In this document: one piece after another, positions 18,365 to 29,168 of the stretch
Layout: the number at the start of each line of letters is the position of its first letter
Numbering within the stretch: the stretch's first letter is position 1
NCBI RefSeq assembly: GCF_034009455.1
Contig: NZ_CP125380.1
Location: 5,221,501-5,285,500, forward strand
Reading direction: 5' to 3'
From: Pseudomonas sp. P5_109
GTDB lineage: Bacteria; Pseudomonadota; Gammaproteobacteria; Pseudomonadales; Pseudomonadaceae
DNA: 64,000 nt
Notes under the pieces: generated by a model
What the model saw: the letters and a program-made list of their open reading frames with translations, nothing else
What the model was told of the DNA's origin: nothing
The model's database searches: none
Program-made: the position numbers and the translations under genes

Positions 18365-19054
18365 TCACCCGGCGATATCGCGAATGGCGATCTCGCTCAT
18401 GATGCGTTCCAGCACCTGGTCGATGGACAATTCCGTGGAATCCAGCTGTATGGCGTCAGCCGCCGGTTTGAGCGGGGCTACCGCTCGCTGGGTGTCACGC
18501 TCATCGCGCGCACGTATCTCATCTAGCAGACTCGACAGACTAACACCCCCGACTTTGCCCTTCAACTGCAAATATCGACGGCGTGCCCTCTCCTCGGCAC
18601 TGGCAGTCAGAAAAATCTTCAGCGGCGCGTCAGGAAAAACCACCGTGCCCATGTCGCGGCCATCGGCAACCAGCCCCGGCGCTTCCTGAAAAGCGCGCTG
18701 GCGTTGCAGCAGCGCCTCGCGTACAGCGGGCAGCGCAGCCACCTGGGAAGCGCCGGAACCGACGCTTTCGGTACGAATGACATCGCTGACTTCATCACCT
18801 TCAAGGATGATGCGTTGCAACTGACCGTCCGTCGCGGCGATGAACTGCACATCCAGATGAGCGGCGAGTTTCTTCAGCAGCTCTTCGTTGGTCAGGTCGA
18901 CACCATGATTATGCGCGGCAAAGGCCAGCAATCGGTACAGCGCACCGGAATCCAGCAGGTTCCAGCCCAGGCGTTTGGCCAGGATCCCGGCTACCGTGCC
19001 CTTGCCCGAACCGCTTGGCCCATCGATGGTGATGACCGGTGCAATGTTGTTCAC
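18365..19054 (-). CDS. cmk: Cytidylate kinase
   Basis: A 229-residue (d)CMP kinase. The P-loop [10 protein letters not shown] lies near residues 9-18, followed by [26 protein letters not shown] and the lid region R-A-R-R-R. It phosphorylates CMP and dCMP with ATP. I place the start at a GTG (19052-19054) that overlaps the aroA stop as GTGA, because the family signature begins there; an upstream start would add 28 residues read through the aroA end. The arrangement after tyrA-aroA is conserved in Pseudomonas. Confidence 0.95.
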   Translation of the reverse strand: MNNIAPVITIDGPSGSGKGTVAGILAKRLGWNLLDSGALYRLLAFAAHNHGVDLTNEELLKKLAAHLDVQFIAATDGQLQRIILEGDEVSDVIRTESVGSGASQVAALPAVREALLQRQRAFQEAPGLVADGRDMGTVVFPDAPLKIFLTASAEERARRRYLQLKGKVGGVSLSSLLDEIRARDERDTQRAVAPLKPAADAIQLDSTELSIDQVLERIMSEIAIRDIAG

Positions 19055-21294
19055 GACTGTGCCTCTTGTGCCACACGAATGCCGACCTGTGCGCACAGCG
19101 CCAGGAAGTTCGGGAACGACGTCGCGACGTTGGCGCAATCATGGATGCGGATCGGCGCACTGGCGCGCAACGAAGCAACGCTGAACGCCATGGCGATACG
19201 GTGATCACCATGACCGTGCACTTCACCGCCGCCGATCTGGCCGCCGTCGATGATGATGCCATCCGGGGTTGGCTCGCACTTGACGCCCAGAGCCAGCAGA
19301 CCGTCCGCCATGACCTGGATACGATCAGATTCCTTGACCCGCAGCTCTTCGGCGCCGGTCAGCACGGTGCGCCCTTCGGCGCAGGCAGCCGCCACGAACA
19401 GCACCGGGAATTCGTCGATGGCCAGCGGAACCAACGCCTCGGGAATCTCGATACCTTTGAGTCTAGCTGCGCGTACGCGCAGGTCGGCCACCGGCTCGCC
19501 ACCCACTTCACGCTGGTTTTCCAGGGTGATGTCGGCGCCCATCAGGCGCAGGATGTCGATCACGCCGGTACGGGTCGGGTTGATGCCGACGTGCTCCAGC
19601 ACCAGTTCCGAACCTTCGGCGATCGAAGCGGCCACCAGGAAGAACGCCGAAGACGAGATATCGCCCGGCACTTCAATATGGGTTGCGGTCAACTTGTTGC
19701 CGGACTCGACCGATGCGGTCGCGCCGTTGACCGCTACCGGGTAGCCGAAGCCGCGCAGCATGCGCTCGGTATGGTCGCGGGTCGGAGCAGGCTCGGTAAC
19801 CGTGGTCTTGCCTTCGGCATACAGGCCGGCCAACAGCAGGCAGGACTTAACCTGGGCACTGGCCATCGGCATCGTGTAGGTCAGCCCCTTGAGCTTGTGG
19901 CCACCACGAATGATCATCGGTGGACGACCCTCAGCGGCGGTCTCGATCACGGCACCCATTTCACGCAATGGATTGGCGACGCGATTCATCGGGCGCTTGG
20001 ACAGCGAAGCGTCGCCGGTCAAGGTGCTGTCGAAGTCCTGCGCAGCCAGCAGGCCGGACAGCAGACGCATCGAAGTACCGGAGTTGCCCAGGTAGATCGG
20101 GCCCGGTGCCGGCTTCAGGCCATGCAGGCCAACGCCGTGAATGGTCACGCGACCGTGGTGCGGACCTTCGATCACGACACCCATGTCACGGAAAGCCTGC
20201 AAGGTCGCCAGGGCATCTTCACCCTCGAGGAAACCTTCGACTTCGGTAACGCCTTCAGCCAGGGAGCCGAGCATGATCGAACGGTGGGAAATCGATTTGT
20301 CACCTGGTACGCGAATCCGACCGGACAGGCGGCCACCAGGTTGAGCCAGGAAAATCAGATCGTTGGAATTCATAGCGTCCACATAGGCCCTGCGGGCCAG
20401 GATTTTACTGAAATGCTCGCGGGCAACCCGGGCGCGAGTGAAAACGCCCAACAATTGGTGCCCATCCCCTGCATCGACCGCGTCGCGCAAGGCGTCGAGG
20501 TCGCTGCGAAATGTATCGAGTGTGCGCAGGACAGCTTCGCGGTTGGCGAGGAAGATGTCGTGCCACATGACCGGGTCGCTACCGGCGATTCTTGTGAAAT
20601 CGCGGAAACCGCCCGCAGCGTAACGGAAGATCTCAAGATTTTCATTGCGCTTGGCCAACGAATCGACCAAACCGAACGCCAGCAAGTGCGGCAAGTGACT
20701 GGTCGCCGCCAATACTTCGTCGTGACGCTCGACCTGCATGTGCTCGACATCGGCGCCCAGCTCGCGCCACAGACGGTCGACTACCGCTAGCGCTGCCGGA
20801 TCGGTCTGATCCAGCGGAGTGAGGATCACTTTGTGGCGACGGAACAGCTCGGCGTTTGAGGCTTCCACGCCACTCTGCTCGGAACCGGCAATCGGATGGC
20901 CCGGCACGAACCGCGCCGGCATGCCACCGAACGCCTCGGTTGCTGCACGCACCACATTGCCTTTGGCGCTGCCGACATCGGTCAGGATCGCTTGCCCCAG
21001 ATCCATGCTCGCCAAACGCGCGAGCACTTTCTCCATGGCCAGAATCGGCACTGCCAACTGAATCACGTCAGCACCCTGACAGGCAGCCACCAGGTCGTCT
21101 TCACAGCGATCCACCACACCCAACTCGACCGCCAGCTGGCGCGATTGTGGATCGAGATCGACCCCGACCACTTCGCGGCACACGCCGCTTTCACGCAAGC
21201 CCTTGGCAAACGAACCGCCGATCAGCCCGAGACCGACCACCACCAGGCGACCGATCATAGGTTCAGCAGATTGCAGAGCAGTGACATCAACCAC
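19051..21294 (-). CDS. aroA: Bifunctional prephenate dehydrogenase / EPSP synthase (TyrA-AroA fusion)
   Basis: A 747-residue fusion. Residues ~13-300 are an arogenate/prephenate dehydrogenase with the NAD motif [16 protein letters not shown] and [12 protein letters not shown]. Residues ~312-747 are 5-enolpyruvylshikimate-3-phosphate synthase. The AroA half has [22 protein letters not shown] and NPTRTG, the four motifs used to define class II EPSP synthases, and GNSGTSMRL at the phosphoenolpyruvate site. It thus covers steps before and after chorismate. The reading frame opens with a GTG overlapping the hisC stop by eight bases; an ATG twelve codons later is an alternative start. Such fusions are usual in Pseudomonas. 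Confidence 0.95.
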   Translation of the reverse strand: MVDVTALQSAEPMIGRLVVVGLGLIGGSFAKGLRESGVCREVVGVDLDPQSRQLAVELGVVDRCEDDLVAACQGADVIQLAVPILAMEKVLARLASMDLGQAILTDVGSAKGNVVRAATEAFGGMPARFVPGHPIAGSEQSGVEASNAELFRRHKVILTPLDQTDPAALAVVDRLWRELGADVEHMQVERHDEVLAATSHLPHLLAFGLVDSLAKRNENLEIFRYAAGGFRDFTRIAGSDPVMWHDIFLANREAVLRTLDTFRSDLDALRDAVDAGDGHQLLGVFTRARVAREHFSKILARRAYVDAMNSNDLIFLAQPGGRLSGRIRVPGDKSISHRSIMLGSLAEGVTEVEGFLEGEDALATLQAFRDMGVVIEGPHHGRVTIHGVGLHGLKPAPGPIYLGNSGTSMRLLSGLLAAQDFDSTLTGDASLSKRPMNRVANPLREMGAVIETAAEGRPPMIIRGGHKLKGLTYTMPMASAQVKSCLLLAGLYAEGKTTVTEPAPTRDHTERMLRGFGYPVAVNGATASVESGNKLTATHIEVPGDISSSAFFLVAASIAEGSELVLEHVGINPTRTGVIDILRLMGADITLENQREVGGEPVADLRVRAARLKGIEIPEALVPLAIDEFPVLFVAAACAEGRTVLTGAEELRVKESDRIQVMADGLLALGVKCEPTPDGIIIDGGQIGGGEVHGHGDHRIAMAFSVASLRASAPIRIHDCANVATSFPNFLALCAQVGIRVAQEAQS

Positions 21295-22399
21295 GAGCCA
21301 GAACCTTGGTCAGCGCCTCAAGGAAGCGGCTGTTCTCTGCCGGCAGGCCAATGGTGACGCGCAGGTGATTCGGCATGCCGTAGTTGGCCACCGGACGCAC
21401 GATCACACCTTCGCGCAGCAAGCCCTGGAACATCGGGGCCGCGACCTGACCGAGATCGACGCAGATGAAGTTGCCTTTGGATGGAATCCAGCTCAGCCCC
21501 AGCTCACGGAAGCCGGCTTCCAACTGCTGCATGCCGGACTCGTTCAGCTGGCGGCTTTGCGCCAGATACTCTTCGTCCTTCAACGCCGCACAAGCAGCGG
21601 CCAGGGCCAGGCTGTTGACGTTGAACGGCTGGCGTACGCGGTTCAGCACGTCTGCGACCACCGGCGTCGACAAGCCATAACCCACGCGCAGTGCCGCCAG
21701 GCCATAGGCCTTGGAGAAGGTGCGGGAAACCAGCAGGTTCGGATAAGCCGCGAGGAAGTCCAGGCCATCCGGCAGGTCGCTGCCTTCGGCGTATTCGATG
21801 TAAGCCTCGTCCAGCACGACCAGCACATGCTCCGGAACATCCTGCAGGAATTCGTCCAATGCCTCGGCATCGAACCAGGTTCCGGTGGGGTTGTTCGGGT
21901 TGGCGATGAAGACCACACGGGTATTGGCATCGATGGCTGCCAGCATGGCAGGCAGGTCATGCCCCCAATCCTTGGCCGGAACCACCTTGGCCTGTGCGCC
22001 GACGGCCTGAGTGGCAATCGGGTAGACCGCGAACGCATGCTCACTGAACACGGCATTCAGACCCGGCGCCAGATACGCACGCGCGACCAGCTCCAGGATG
22101 TCGTTGGAACCATTGCCCAGCGTCACTTGATTCAGCTCGACACGGCACTGTTCGGCCAGCAGGGACTTCAGCGCAAAGCCGTTGCCGTCCGGATAGCGGG
22201 TCAGCTCGGCCAGCGCCTCGCGGATAGCCGCCAGCGCCCTGGGGCCAGGACCCAGCGGGTTTTCGTTACTCGCCAGCTTGATGATGTTGGCTGGATCGAG
22301 ATCCAGCTCACGCGCCAGTTCGTCCACGGGCTTGCCTGGAACGTAAGGCGAAAGTTGTTGCACGCCCGGCTGTGCCAGAGCGAGGAAATTGCCACTCAT
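21287..22399 (-). CDS. hisC: Histidinol-phosphate / aromatic aminotransferase
   Basis: A 370-residue class II aminotransferase (fold type I). Visible are NENPLGP near residue 40, NPNNPTGTW, LDEAYIEYA, the PLP lysine in S-R-T-F-S-K-A-Y-G-L-A-A-L-R and the phosphate-binding arginine that follows. Pseudomonas usually has a second hisC in the his operon. This copy, lying between pheA and tyrA-aroA, is thought to serve phenylalanine and tyrosine synthesis as well as histidine. It starts 13 bases after pheA and overlaps tyrA-aroA at its 3' end, so it is probably co-translated. Confidence 0.93.
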   Translation of the reverse strand: MSGNFLALAQPGVQQLSPYVPGKPVDELARELDLDPANIIKLASNENPLGPGPRALAAIREALAELTRYPDGNGFALKSLLAEQCRVELNQVTLGNGSNDILELVARAYLAPGLNAVFSEHAFAVYPIATQAVGAQAKVVPAKDWGHDLPAMLAAIDANTRVVFIANPNNPTGTWFDAEALDEFLQDVPEHVLVVLDEAYIEYAEGSDLPDGLDFLAAYPNLLVSRTFSKAYGLAALRVGYGLSTPVVADVLNRVRQPFNVNSLALAAACAALKDEEYLAQSRQLNESGMQQLEAGFRELGLSWIPSKGNFICVDLGQVAAPMFQGLLREGVIVRPVANYGMPNHLRVTIGLPAENSRFLEALTKVLARG

Positions 22400-22412
22400 T
22401 TGCTACCGCCCC

Positions 22413-23507
22413 TTAGAGAACTGCTTTCGGGTAGGAACCCAGCACCTTGAGTGCCACTGCTTCCTGACTGATCTTTTCCAGCACACCTTTTACCAGCGGG
22501 TCGCGGTGGTGGCCGACGAAGTCGATGAAGAACACGTAGGTCCATTTACCGCTGCGCGACGGACGAGTCTCGATGCGCGTCAGGTCGATGCCGTTGTCGT
22601 GGAACGGCACCAGCAGCTCATGGAGCGCACCTGGCTTGTTGCTCATCGAAACAATGATCGAAGTCTTGTCGTCGCCAGTCGGCGGCACTTCCTGATTACC
22701 GATCATCAGGAACCGCGTGGAGTTATCCGGGCGGTCCTCGATTTTCTCGGCCAATCGGGTCAAACCGTACAGGCCGGCCGCCATATCACCGGCAATCGCC
22801 GCCGAGTTCCACTCACCCTTGACCCGCTTGGCCGCTTCGGCGTTGCTGGACACCGCCACGCGCTCGACATTCGGGTAATGGGCGTCCAGCCACTTGCGGC
22901 ACTGGGCCAGGGACTGGGCGTGGGAATAGATGCGGCTGATGCTGTCGGTCTTGGTGTTTTCACCGACCAACAGGTGATGGTGGATACGCAGCTCGACTTC
23001 GCCGCAGATCACCATGTCATGCTCGAGGAAGCTGTCGAGGGTGTGGTTGACTGCGCCTTCGGTGGAGTTTTCCACCGGCACCACGCCAAAATTCACCGCA
23101 CCGGCCGCCACTTCACGGAACACTTCGTCGATCGCCGCCATCGGCTTGCTGATCACCGCGTGGCCGAAGTGCTTCATTGCAGCAGCTTGAGTGAAGGTGC
23201 CTTCAGGGCCGAGATAAGCCACTTTCAGCGGCTGCTCGAGCGCCAGGCACGAAGACATGATTTCACGGAACAACCGCGCCATCTCTTCGTTGCCCAGCGG
23301 CCCCTGGTTGCGTTCCATGACACGCTTGAGCACCTGAGCTTCGCGCTCAGGACGATAGAACACCGGCACTTCGCCTTCGGCCAGCGAGGCCATCTTTACT
23401 CGCGCGACTTCCTGGGCGCAGCGCGCACGTTCACTGATCAACTCCAGGACCTTTTCGTCCAGGGCATCAATGCGCAGGCGCAGTGCCTTGAGTTCTTGCT
23501 CAGACAT
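22413..23507 (-). CDS. pheA: Chorismate mutase / prephenate dehydratase (P-protein)
   Basis: A 364-residue bifunctional enzyme: an AroQ-type chorismate mutase at residues 1-~90 (LRLRIDALDEKVLELISERA), prephenate dehydratase at ~93-270 (LGPEGTFTQAAA, NSTEGAVNHTLD, NSTRFLMIG), and a C-terminal ACT domain at ~280-355 with GALHELL and the ETRPSR phenylalanine-binding motif. It turns chorismate into phenylpyruvate and is normally feedback-inhibited by phenylalanine through the ACT domain. Its ATG overlaps the serC stop by one base, indicating translational coupling. Confidence 0.95.
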   Translation of the reverse strand: MSEQELKALRLRIDALDEKVLELISERARCAQEVARVKMASLAEGEVPVFYRPEREAQVLKRVMERNQGPLGNEEMARLFREIMSSCLALEQPLKVAYLGPEGTFTQAAAMKHFGHAVISKPMAAIDEVFREVAAGAVNFGVVPVENSTEGAVNHTLDSFLEHDMVICGEVELRIHHHLLVGENTKTDSISRIYSHAQSLAQCRKWLDAHYPNVERVAVSSNAEAAKRVKGEWNSAAIAGDMAAGLYGLTRLAEKIEDRPDNSTRFLMIGNQEVPPTGDDKTSIIVSMSNKPGALHELLVPFHDNGIDLTRIETRPSRSGKWTYVFFIDFVGHHRDPLVKGVLEKISQEAVALKVLGSYPKAVL

Positions 23508-24598
23508 TAGCCGTGTTCCTTCTCGAACTCTGCCATGTACGAAACCAGCGCGTTGACGGCGTTGATGTCGACGGCGTTATAGATGGAGGCGCGCATGCCG
23601 CCCACGGAACGGTGACCCTTGAGGTTCAACAGGCCACGCTCGTCTGCACCGGCCAGGAACGGCTTGTCCAGACGATCATCAGCCAGGCGGAACGGCACGT
23701 TCATCCACGAGCGGTCGGACTTGTTGATCGGGTTGCTGTACAGGCCGCTGGCATCGATGAAACCGTACAACGTGCGCTGCTTGATTTCGTTGAGCTTGCC
23801 GATGGCCTCGACACCGCCCTGCTCTTTCAGCCACTCGAACACCAGGCCGGACAGATACCAGGCCAGGGTCGGCGGGGTGTTGTACATCGAACCGTTATCG
23901 GCCGCGACCTTGTAGTCGAGCATGGTCGGGCACAGGGAGCGGGCCTTGCCCAACAGGTCTTCGCGGACGATGTTGACGACAATGCCGCTCGGGCCGATGT
24001 TTTTCTGCGCGCCGGCGTAGATCATGCCGAAGCGCGAAACATCCACCGGGCGCGACAGGATGTCCGAAGACATGTCGGCCACCAGCGGAACGTCGCCGGT
24101 TTCCGGGATCCACTGGAATTCCAGGCCGCCGATGGTTTCGTTCGGCGCGTAGTGAACGTAGGCCGCGTCTTTCGACAGCTTCCATTCGTTCTGGCCGGGA
24201 ATGGCGAAATAGTCGTAAGGCTTGGCGGTGCCGGCAACGTTGACGTGGCCGTAGCGCGAAGCTTCTTCGATGGCTTTCTGCGACCAGATACCGGTGTCGA
24301 TATAGTCGGCCGAGCCGTTTTCCGGCAACAGGTTCAGAGGAATCTGAGCAAATTGCTGGCTGGCGCCACCTTGCAGAAACAGCACTTTATAGTTCGAGGG
24401 GATATTCAGCAGATCACGCAAATCCTGCTCGGCCTTGGTGGCGATGGACACGAACTCATCACTGCGATGGCTCATTTCCATGACCGACAGACCCTTGCCG
24501 TGCCAGTCGAGGAGTTCACCCTGGGCGCGCTGCAGGACAGCTTCGGGAAGCGCCGCAGGACCGGCACAGAAGTTATAGGCTCTCTTGCTCACATCCAA
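23507..24598 (-). CDS. serC: Phosphoserine aminotransferase
   Basis: A 363-residue class V aminotransferase. It starts with Y-N-F-C-A-G-P-A-A-L-P, a signature of SerC, and the PLP lysine is in AGAQKNIGPSG near residue 200. The C-terminal SVGGMRASIYNA is also diagnostic. It makes 3-phosphoserine in serine synthesis and acts in pyridoxal phosphate synthesis. It heads the serC-pheA-hisC-tyrA/aroA-cmk block. A REPIN separates it from gyrA, which lies upstream on the same strand. Confidence 0.95.
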   Translation of the reverse strand: MDVSKRAYNFCAGPAALPEAVLQRAQGELLDWHGKGLSVMEMSHRSDEFVSIATKAEQDLRDLLNIPSNYKVLFLQGGASQQFAQIPLNLLPENGSADYIDTGIWSQKAIEEASRYGHVNVAGTAKPYDYFAIPGQNEWKLSKDAAYVHYAPNETIGGLEFQWIPETGDVPLVADMSSDILSRPVDVSRFGMIYAGAQKNIGPSGIVVNIVREDLLGKARSLCPTMLDYKVAADNGSMYNTPPTLAWYLSGLVFEWLKEQGGVEAIGKLNEIKQRTLYGFIDASGLYSNPINKSDRSWMNVPFRLADDRLDKPFLAGADERGLLNLKGHRSVGGMRASIYNAVDINAVNALVSYMAEFEKEHG

Positions 24599-24658
24599 TC
24601 TCGCTCTGATTTGGTGGTATCACGCAATAAATCGCAACATCAATCGCCACGAAACTCA

Positions 24659-24822
24659 TGTGGGAGCGGGCTTGTGTGGCGAGGGGGCTTGCCCCCGTTC
24701 GATTGCGAAGCAATCGTAAATCGGTCACTGCTTTCCAGAGCAAGACCGCGACGCCTGGTTTCAGGGGCGCTTCGCACCCCAACGGGGGCAAGCCCCCTCG
24801 CCACAACAAGCCCGCTCCCACA
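24659..24822. repeat. REPIN, nested pair of REP palindromes
   Basis: Two inverted REP units face each other between gyrA and serC. The outer arms read GTGGGAGCGGGCTTG and its complement. The inner arms are TGGCGAGGGGGCTTGCC and its complement, continuing into an imperfect centre. It is the largest REPIN of the window and combines both REP core types seen elsewhere. It fills most of the 305-base gap; no other feature is visible there. Confidence 0.88.
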
Positions 24823-24903
24823 TTTGATCTTCGTGGGTGTCGAAATTTTCTCATCGGACAAACAACAAGGGGGCGAATTTTCATCCGCCCCCTGCTTACC
24901 CGC

Positions 24904-27558
24904 TTATTCCTGTGGTTCTTCGTCAGCGGCAGCGTCGAGTTGCTGGTCTTCGGCAACGTCGTCGATCACGACCTCGCCGACAAACCCGTCACCCTCTTCG
25001 CCTTCGAGCTCTTCACCCTCGACTTCCGACGGCTCCTGAACCCGCTCCAGCCCAACCAGCGTTTCATCGCTGGCCAGCTTGATCAGGGTCACGCCCTGGG
25101 TGTTACGACCCAGGCTGGACACTTCGTCGACACGAGTACGCACCAGGGTGCCCTGGTCGGAAATCAGCATGATTTCCTCGCCGTCGAGCACCTGGACCGC
25201 ACCGACCAGACGGCCGTTACGCTCGTTGCTGACCATGGCGATAACGCCCTGACCGCCACGCTTGTACTCAGGGAACTCGGTGATCGCCGTGCGCTTGCCG
25301 AAACCACGCGCCGAAGCGGTGAGGATCTGGCTGCCTTCTTCCGGGATCAGCATGGAAATCAGCTTCTGGCCTTCCGGTAGACGCATGCCGCGCACACCGC
25401 GGGCGGTACGGCCCATGGCGCGAACGTCGGATTCCTTGAAGCGGGTAACCTTGCCGCCGTCGGAGAACAGCATGACTTCACGCTCGCCATCGGTGATGGC
25501 CGCGGAAATCAGCACGTCGCCTTCGTCCAGCTCCAGCGCGATCAGGCCGACGCTGCGTTGACGGCTGAAGGATTCCAGCGGGGTCTTCTTCACGGTGCCG
25601 TTGGCGGTGGCCATGAAAATGTAGTGACCTTCGGTGTATTCCTCGACCGGCAGCATGGTGGTGATGTACTCACCGTCATCCAGCGGCAGCAGGTTGACCA
25701 GCGGACGACCACGGGCAGCGCGGGACGCTTCCGGGATTTCGTAGGTTTTCAGCCAGTACACCTTGCCCTTGCTGGAGAACAGCAACAGCGTGGTGTGGCT
25801 GTTGGCAACCAGCAGGTGAGCGATGTAGTCCTCATCCTTGACGCCGGTCGCCGACTTGCCTTTACCGCCACGACGCTGGGCCTGGTACGCAGCCAATGGC
25901 TGGGTCTTGGCGTAGCCACCGTGGGAAATGGTCACGACGCGCTCTTCTTCCGGGATCATGTCACCCAGGGTCAGGTCGAGACGGGCATCGAGGATCTCGG
26001 TACGACGAACGTCGCCGTATTCGGCACGGATCACTTCCAGCTCTTCGCGGATCACTTCCATCAGGCGCGTGGCGCTGTTGAGGATGCGGATCAGCTCGCC
26101 GATCTGGTTGAGGATCTCTTGATACTCGGCCAGCAGTTTTTCGTGTTCCAGGCCGGTCAGGCGGTGCAGACGCAGTTCCAGAATGGCTTGTGCCTGTTCC
26201 GGCGACAGGAAGTATTTGCCTTCGCGCAGACCGTATTGCGGGTCCAGGGTCTCTGGACGGCAAGAGTCGGCACCGGCACGCTCTACCATCGCCACTACAG
26301 CCGAGGATTCCCAAGGCGTGCTGATCAGCGCTTCCTTGGCTTCCGACGGCGTTGGCGAGGCCTTGATCAGGGCGATGACCGGGTCGATGTTCGACAGGGC
26401 AACCGCTTGACCTTCAAGGATGTGACCACGCTCGCGCGCCTTGCGCAGTTCGAACACGGTACGACGGGTTACCACTTCGCGACGGTGACGAACGAAGGCT
26501 TCCAGCAGGTCCTTGAGGTTCAGGATGCGCGGGCGGCCGTCGATCAGCGCGACGATGTTGATACCGAACACCGCTTGCAGCTGGGTCTGGGCGTAGAGGT
26601 TGTTGAGGATCACCTCAGGCACTTCGCCACGACGCAGCTCGATCACGACGCGCATACCGTCCTTGTCGGACTCGTCGCGCAGTTCGGTGATGCCTTCGAG
26701 CTTCTTCTCTTTTACCAGCTCGGCGATCTTCTCGATCAGACGCGCCTTGTTCAGTTGGTAAGGAAGTTCGGTGATGACGATCTGCTGACGGCCACCGACC
26801 TTGTCGATGTCTTCGATCATCGAGCGGGCGCGCATGTAAATGCGCCCGCGACCGGTGCGGTAGGCTTCGATGATGCCGGCGCGACCGTTGATGATCGCGG
26901 CGGTCGGGAAGTCCGGACCGGGGATGTATTGCATCAGCTCGTCGACAGTCAGCTCGGGGTTGTCGATGAGCGCCAGGCAACCGTCGATGACTTCACCGAG
27001 GTTGTGCGGCGGAATGTTGGTCGCCATGCCCACGGCAATACCGCTGGAGCCGTTGACCAGCAGGTTGGGAATACGGGTTGGCATGACCGCCGGGATCATT
27101 TCGGTGCCGTCGTAGTTCGGTACCCAGTCCACGGTTTCTTTATGCAGGTCAGCCAGCAGCTCGTGCGCCAGCTTGGTCATGCGTACTTCGGTGTATCGCA
27201 TGGCCGCGGCGTTGTCGCCGTCCACCGAACCGAAGTTGCCCTGGCCGTCTACCAGCAGGTAGCGCAGGGAGAATGGCTGCGCCATCCGAACGATGGTGTC
27301 GTACACCGCGGTATCACCATGCGGGTGATACTTACCGATCACGTCACCGACAACACGGGCAGATTTCTTGTACGGCTTGTTGAAGTCGTTGCCCAGCTCG
27401 CTCATCGCGAACAGCACGCGCCGGTGCACGGGCTTCAAGCCATCGCGCGCATCCGGCAGTGCCCGCCCGACAATTACGCTCATCGCGTAGTCGAGGTAGG
27501 ACTGCTTCAGCTCGTCTTCGATATTGACCGGGAGGATTTCTTTGGCCAGTTCGCCCAT
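24904..27558 (-). CDS. gyrA: DNA gyrase subunit A
   Basis: An 884-residue type II topoisomerase subunit that breaks and rejoins DNA, with GyrB supplying ATP hydrolysis. The N-terminal domain has the catalytic tyrosine in A-A-M-R-Y-T-E. The quinolone region reads [10 protein letters not shown], with Thr and Asp at the positions equivalent to 83 and 87 of P. aeruginosa, the wild-type state. The C-terminal wrapping domain has the GyrA box QRRGGKG. The C-terminal tail is very acidic. The ATG at 27556-27558 gives the conserved [18 protein letters not shown] start; an upstream in-frame codon would add 35 unrelated residues. Confidence 0.97.
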   Translation of the reverse strand: MGELAKEILPVNIEDELKQSYLDYAMSVIVGRALPDARDGLKPVHRRVLFAMSELGNDFNKPYKKSARVVGDVIGKYHPHGDTAVYDTIVRMAQPFSLRYLLVDGQGNFGSVDGDNAAAMRYTEVRMTKLAHELLADLHKETVDWVPNYDGTEMIPAVMPTRIPNLLVNGSSGIAVGMATNIPPHNLGEVIDGCLALIDNPELTVDELMQYIPGPDFPTAAIINGRAGIIEAYRTGRGRIYMRARSMIEDIDKVGGRQQIVITELPYQLNKARLIEKIAELVKEKKLEGITELRDESDKDGMRVVIELRRGEVPEVILNNLYAQTQLQAVFGINIVALIDGRPRILNLKDLLEAFVRHRREVVTRRTVFELRKARERGHILEGQAVALSNIDPVIALIKASPTPSEAKEALISTPWESSAVVAMVERAGADSCRPETLDPQYGLREGKYFLSPEQAQAILELRLHRLTGLEHEKLLAEYQEILNQIGELIRILNSATRLMEVIREELEVIRAEYGDVRRTEILDARLDLTLGDMIPEEERVVTISHGGYAKTQPLAAYQAQRRGGKGKSATGVKDEDYIAHLLVANSHTTLLLFSSKGKVYWLKTYEIPEASRAARGRPLVNLLPLDDGEYITTMLPVEEYTEGHYIFMATANGTVKKTPLESFSRQRSVGLIALELDEGDVLISAAITDGEREVMLFSDGGKVTRFKESDVRAMGRTARGVRGMRLPEGQKLISMLIPEEGSQILTASARGFGKRTAITEFPEYKRGGQGVIAMVSNERNGRLVGAVQVLDGEEIMLISDQGTLVRTRVDEVSSLGRNTQGVTLIKLASDETLVGLERVQEPSEVEGEELEGEEGDGFVGEVVIDDVAEDQQLDAAADEEPQE

Positions 27559-27884
27559 GAGAAGCCTGATTCCTTTTTCTGGTGAAACTTCGTCATATCC
27601 ATATGGGACAACGAAGCTCGCCGATACAGGCTGAGTGCCATGTATCGACTTACGACAAATCAACGAGTTATGCCATGGATCTGCGCAGTACGGGTCACCA
27701 CTTCGAGCAACCCTGGAAACCGCCGGATGTTATCACAAGAGCCGCCACGCACCTATCCCCCAGATGCGCATGGAGAGTAGTTAGTTGACCGGTGACAGGC
27801 TTGAAGGGGACGTGAGAGGCTTAGAGCCGTTTTGAATGAGGAATTTGGGGCAGGATCTGGCTGATTCATTGGCTTTCAGGGCCT
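27559..27884. other. gyrA upstream region
   Basis: About 325 bases between the gyrA start and the next repeat. It must contain the gyrA promoter and leader, but I could not pick out a convincing -35/-10 pair by eye. No open frame with coding features is present. Confidence 0.4.
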
Positions 27885-27958
27885 CTTCGCGGGCAAGCCC
27901 GCTCCCACAGGGTTTCAGGGTGTTCACAAAACCTGTGGGAGCGGGCTTGCCCGCGAAG
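27885..27958. repeat. REPIN between gyrA and mtnA
   Basis: Two near-perfect inverted copies of the CTTCGCGGGCAAGCCCGCTC-type REP flank a short loop region. It sits just after the mtnA stop codon and may act as a 3' stabiliser. Confidence 0.9.
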
Positions 27959-27983
27959 GCAATCTGGCAGGCGCCAGTGACCG

Positions 27984-29060
27984 TCAATGCAGACGCTTGC
28001 GGCACATCAACTGGGCCATTTTCGCTGTATCCGGGCGCTCGACGATGCCTTTTTCGGTGACGATCGCATCGATCAGATCCGCCGGCGTCACGTCGAACAC
28101 CGGGTTGAAGGCATGGACGTCGGCCCCGACGCGCTTGCCACCGACCTCCAGCAACTCACGACCATCACGCTCTTCGATCGGAATGTCATCGCCGCTGGCC
28201 AGGTTCATGTCGATGGTCGAGCTCGGCGCCACCACCATGAAGCGCACGCCATGGTGCATGGCGTTGACGGCCAGTTGATAGGTGCCGATCTTGTTGGCCA
28301 CGTCGCCATTGGCGGTGATCCGGTCAGCGCCGACGATGACCCAGGTGGGGCCCTTGGTCTTCATGATATGCGCAGCAGCGGAATCGACGTTGAGGGTCAC
28401 GGGAATGCCCTCATTTGCCAGTTCCCACGCGGTCAGTCGCGAACCCTGCAGCCATGGGCGGGTTTCATCGACATAGACCTGCTCGACCATGCCCTCGATG
28501 AATGCAGCACGAATCACGCCCAGCGCCGTGCCGAAGCCGCCCGTGGCCAGCGCGCCGGTGTTGCAGTGGGTCAGGATCGCCTGGGCGTTGCCCTGATGCT
28601 TGCGGATCAGGTCGACACCCAACTGCGCCATGGTCAGGTTGGCCTCGCGATCACTTTCGTGAATGGCGATAGCCTCAGCCTCCAGCACCTGCAGCGGATC
28701 GGCATTGTCTTTCAGGCGATCAAGCCGGTCGTGCATGCGGCCCAGTGCCCAGAACAGGTTGACCGCGGTAGGACGGGAGTCGGCCAACAGCATGAAATCC
28801 TCCTCCAGCGCAGCGTACCAGTCGCCACCTTCGGCAATCCGCGCGCGGGCCGCGAGCACGATGCCATAAGCGGCGCTGATGCCGATGGCCGGCGCGCCAC
28901 GCACCACCATCGAGCGAATGGCCTCGGCCACGCCAGCAGCGCTGGTGTAGGCAATCCAGGTTTCCTCGAATGGCAAAATACGCTGATCCAGCAGATGGAG
29001 AGCGCCATCACGCCAATCGATGGCCTTCACCTTCTCCGCAGCCAACAGTCGATCGCGCAT
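27984..29060 (-). CDS. mtnA: S-methyl-5-thioribose-1-phosphate isomerase
   Basis: A 358-residue member of the eIF2B-like isomerase family. Signatures are [27 protein letters not shown] with the catalytic cysteine, [17 protein letters not shown] with the catalytic aspartate, and NPVFDVTP. It converts methylthioribose-1-phosphate to the ribulose isomer in methionine salvage. I use the ATG at 29058-29060 ([11 protein letters not shown]), which matches the usual length; two further upstream starts would add residues running into the promoter. It is divergent from mtaD, 108 bases apart, and they act in the same pathway. Confidence 0.94.
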   Translation of the reverse strand: MRDRLLAAEKVKAIDWRDGALHLLDQRILPFEETWIAYTSAAGVAEAIRSMVVRGAPAIGISAAYGIVLAARARIAEGGDWYAALEEDFMLLADSRPTAVNLFWALGRMHDRLDRLKDNADPLQVLEAEAIAIHESDREANLTMAQLGVDLIRKHQGNAQAILTHCNTGALATGGFGTALGVIRAAFIEGMVEQVYVDETRPWLQGSRLTAWELANEGIPVTLNVDSAAAHIMKTKGPTWVIVGADRITANGDVANKIGTYQLAVNAMHHGVRFMVVAPSSTIDMNLASGDDIPIEERDGRELLEVGGKRVGADVHAFNPVFDVTPADLIDAIVTEKGIVERPDTAKMAQLMCRKRLH

Positions 29061-29093
29061 CCCACACCCCGCACTCATGAACAAAAGCCGCCG

Positions 29094-29099
29094 ATTATA
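29094..29099 (-). promoter_or_regulatory. Candidate -10 box for mtnA
   Basis: A TATAAT on the minus strand lies 33 bases before the mtnA ATG in the divergent mtnA-mtaD gap. The -35 region at 17 bases is poor, so this is tentative. Confidence 0.35.
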
Positions 29100-29168
29100 G
29101 CGATCCCCCCGCGAAGACGCTCGGGTATACTTCGCCATCCTTTATAAAAGCACTGGAACCAACCCTCG

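Noticed and set aside
19039..20790. 583-codon plus-strand frame opposite tyrA-aroA
   Set aside because: Antisense shadow; Gln/Arg/His-rich composition without any motif.
26820..27330. Possible quinolone-resistance change in gyrA
   Set aside because: The region reads [10 protein letters not shown], with Thr and Asp at the key positions, the wild-type state for Pseudomonas.
25558..27585. 675-codon plus-strand frame opposite gyrA
   Set aside because: Antisense to a highly conserved gene; no ribosome-binding site or family features.
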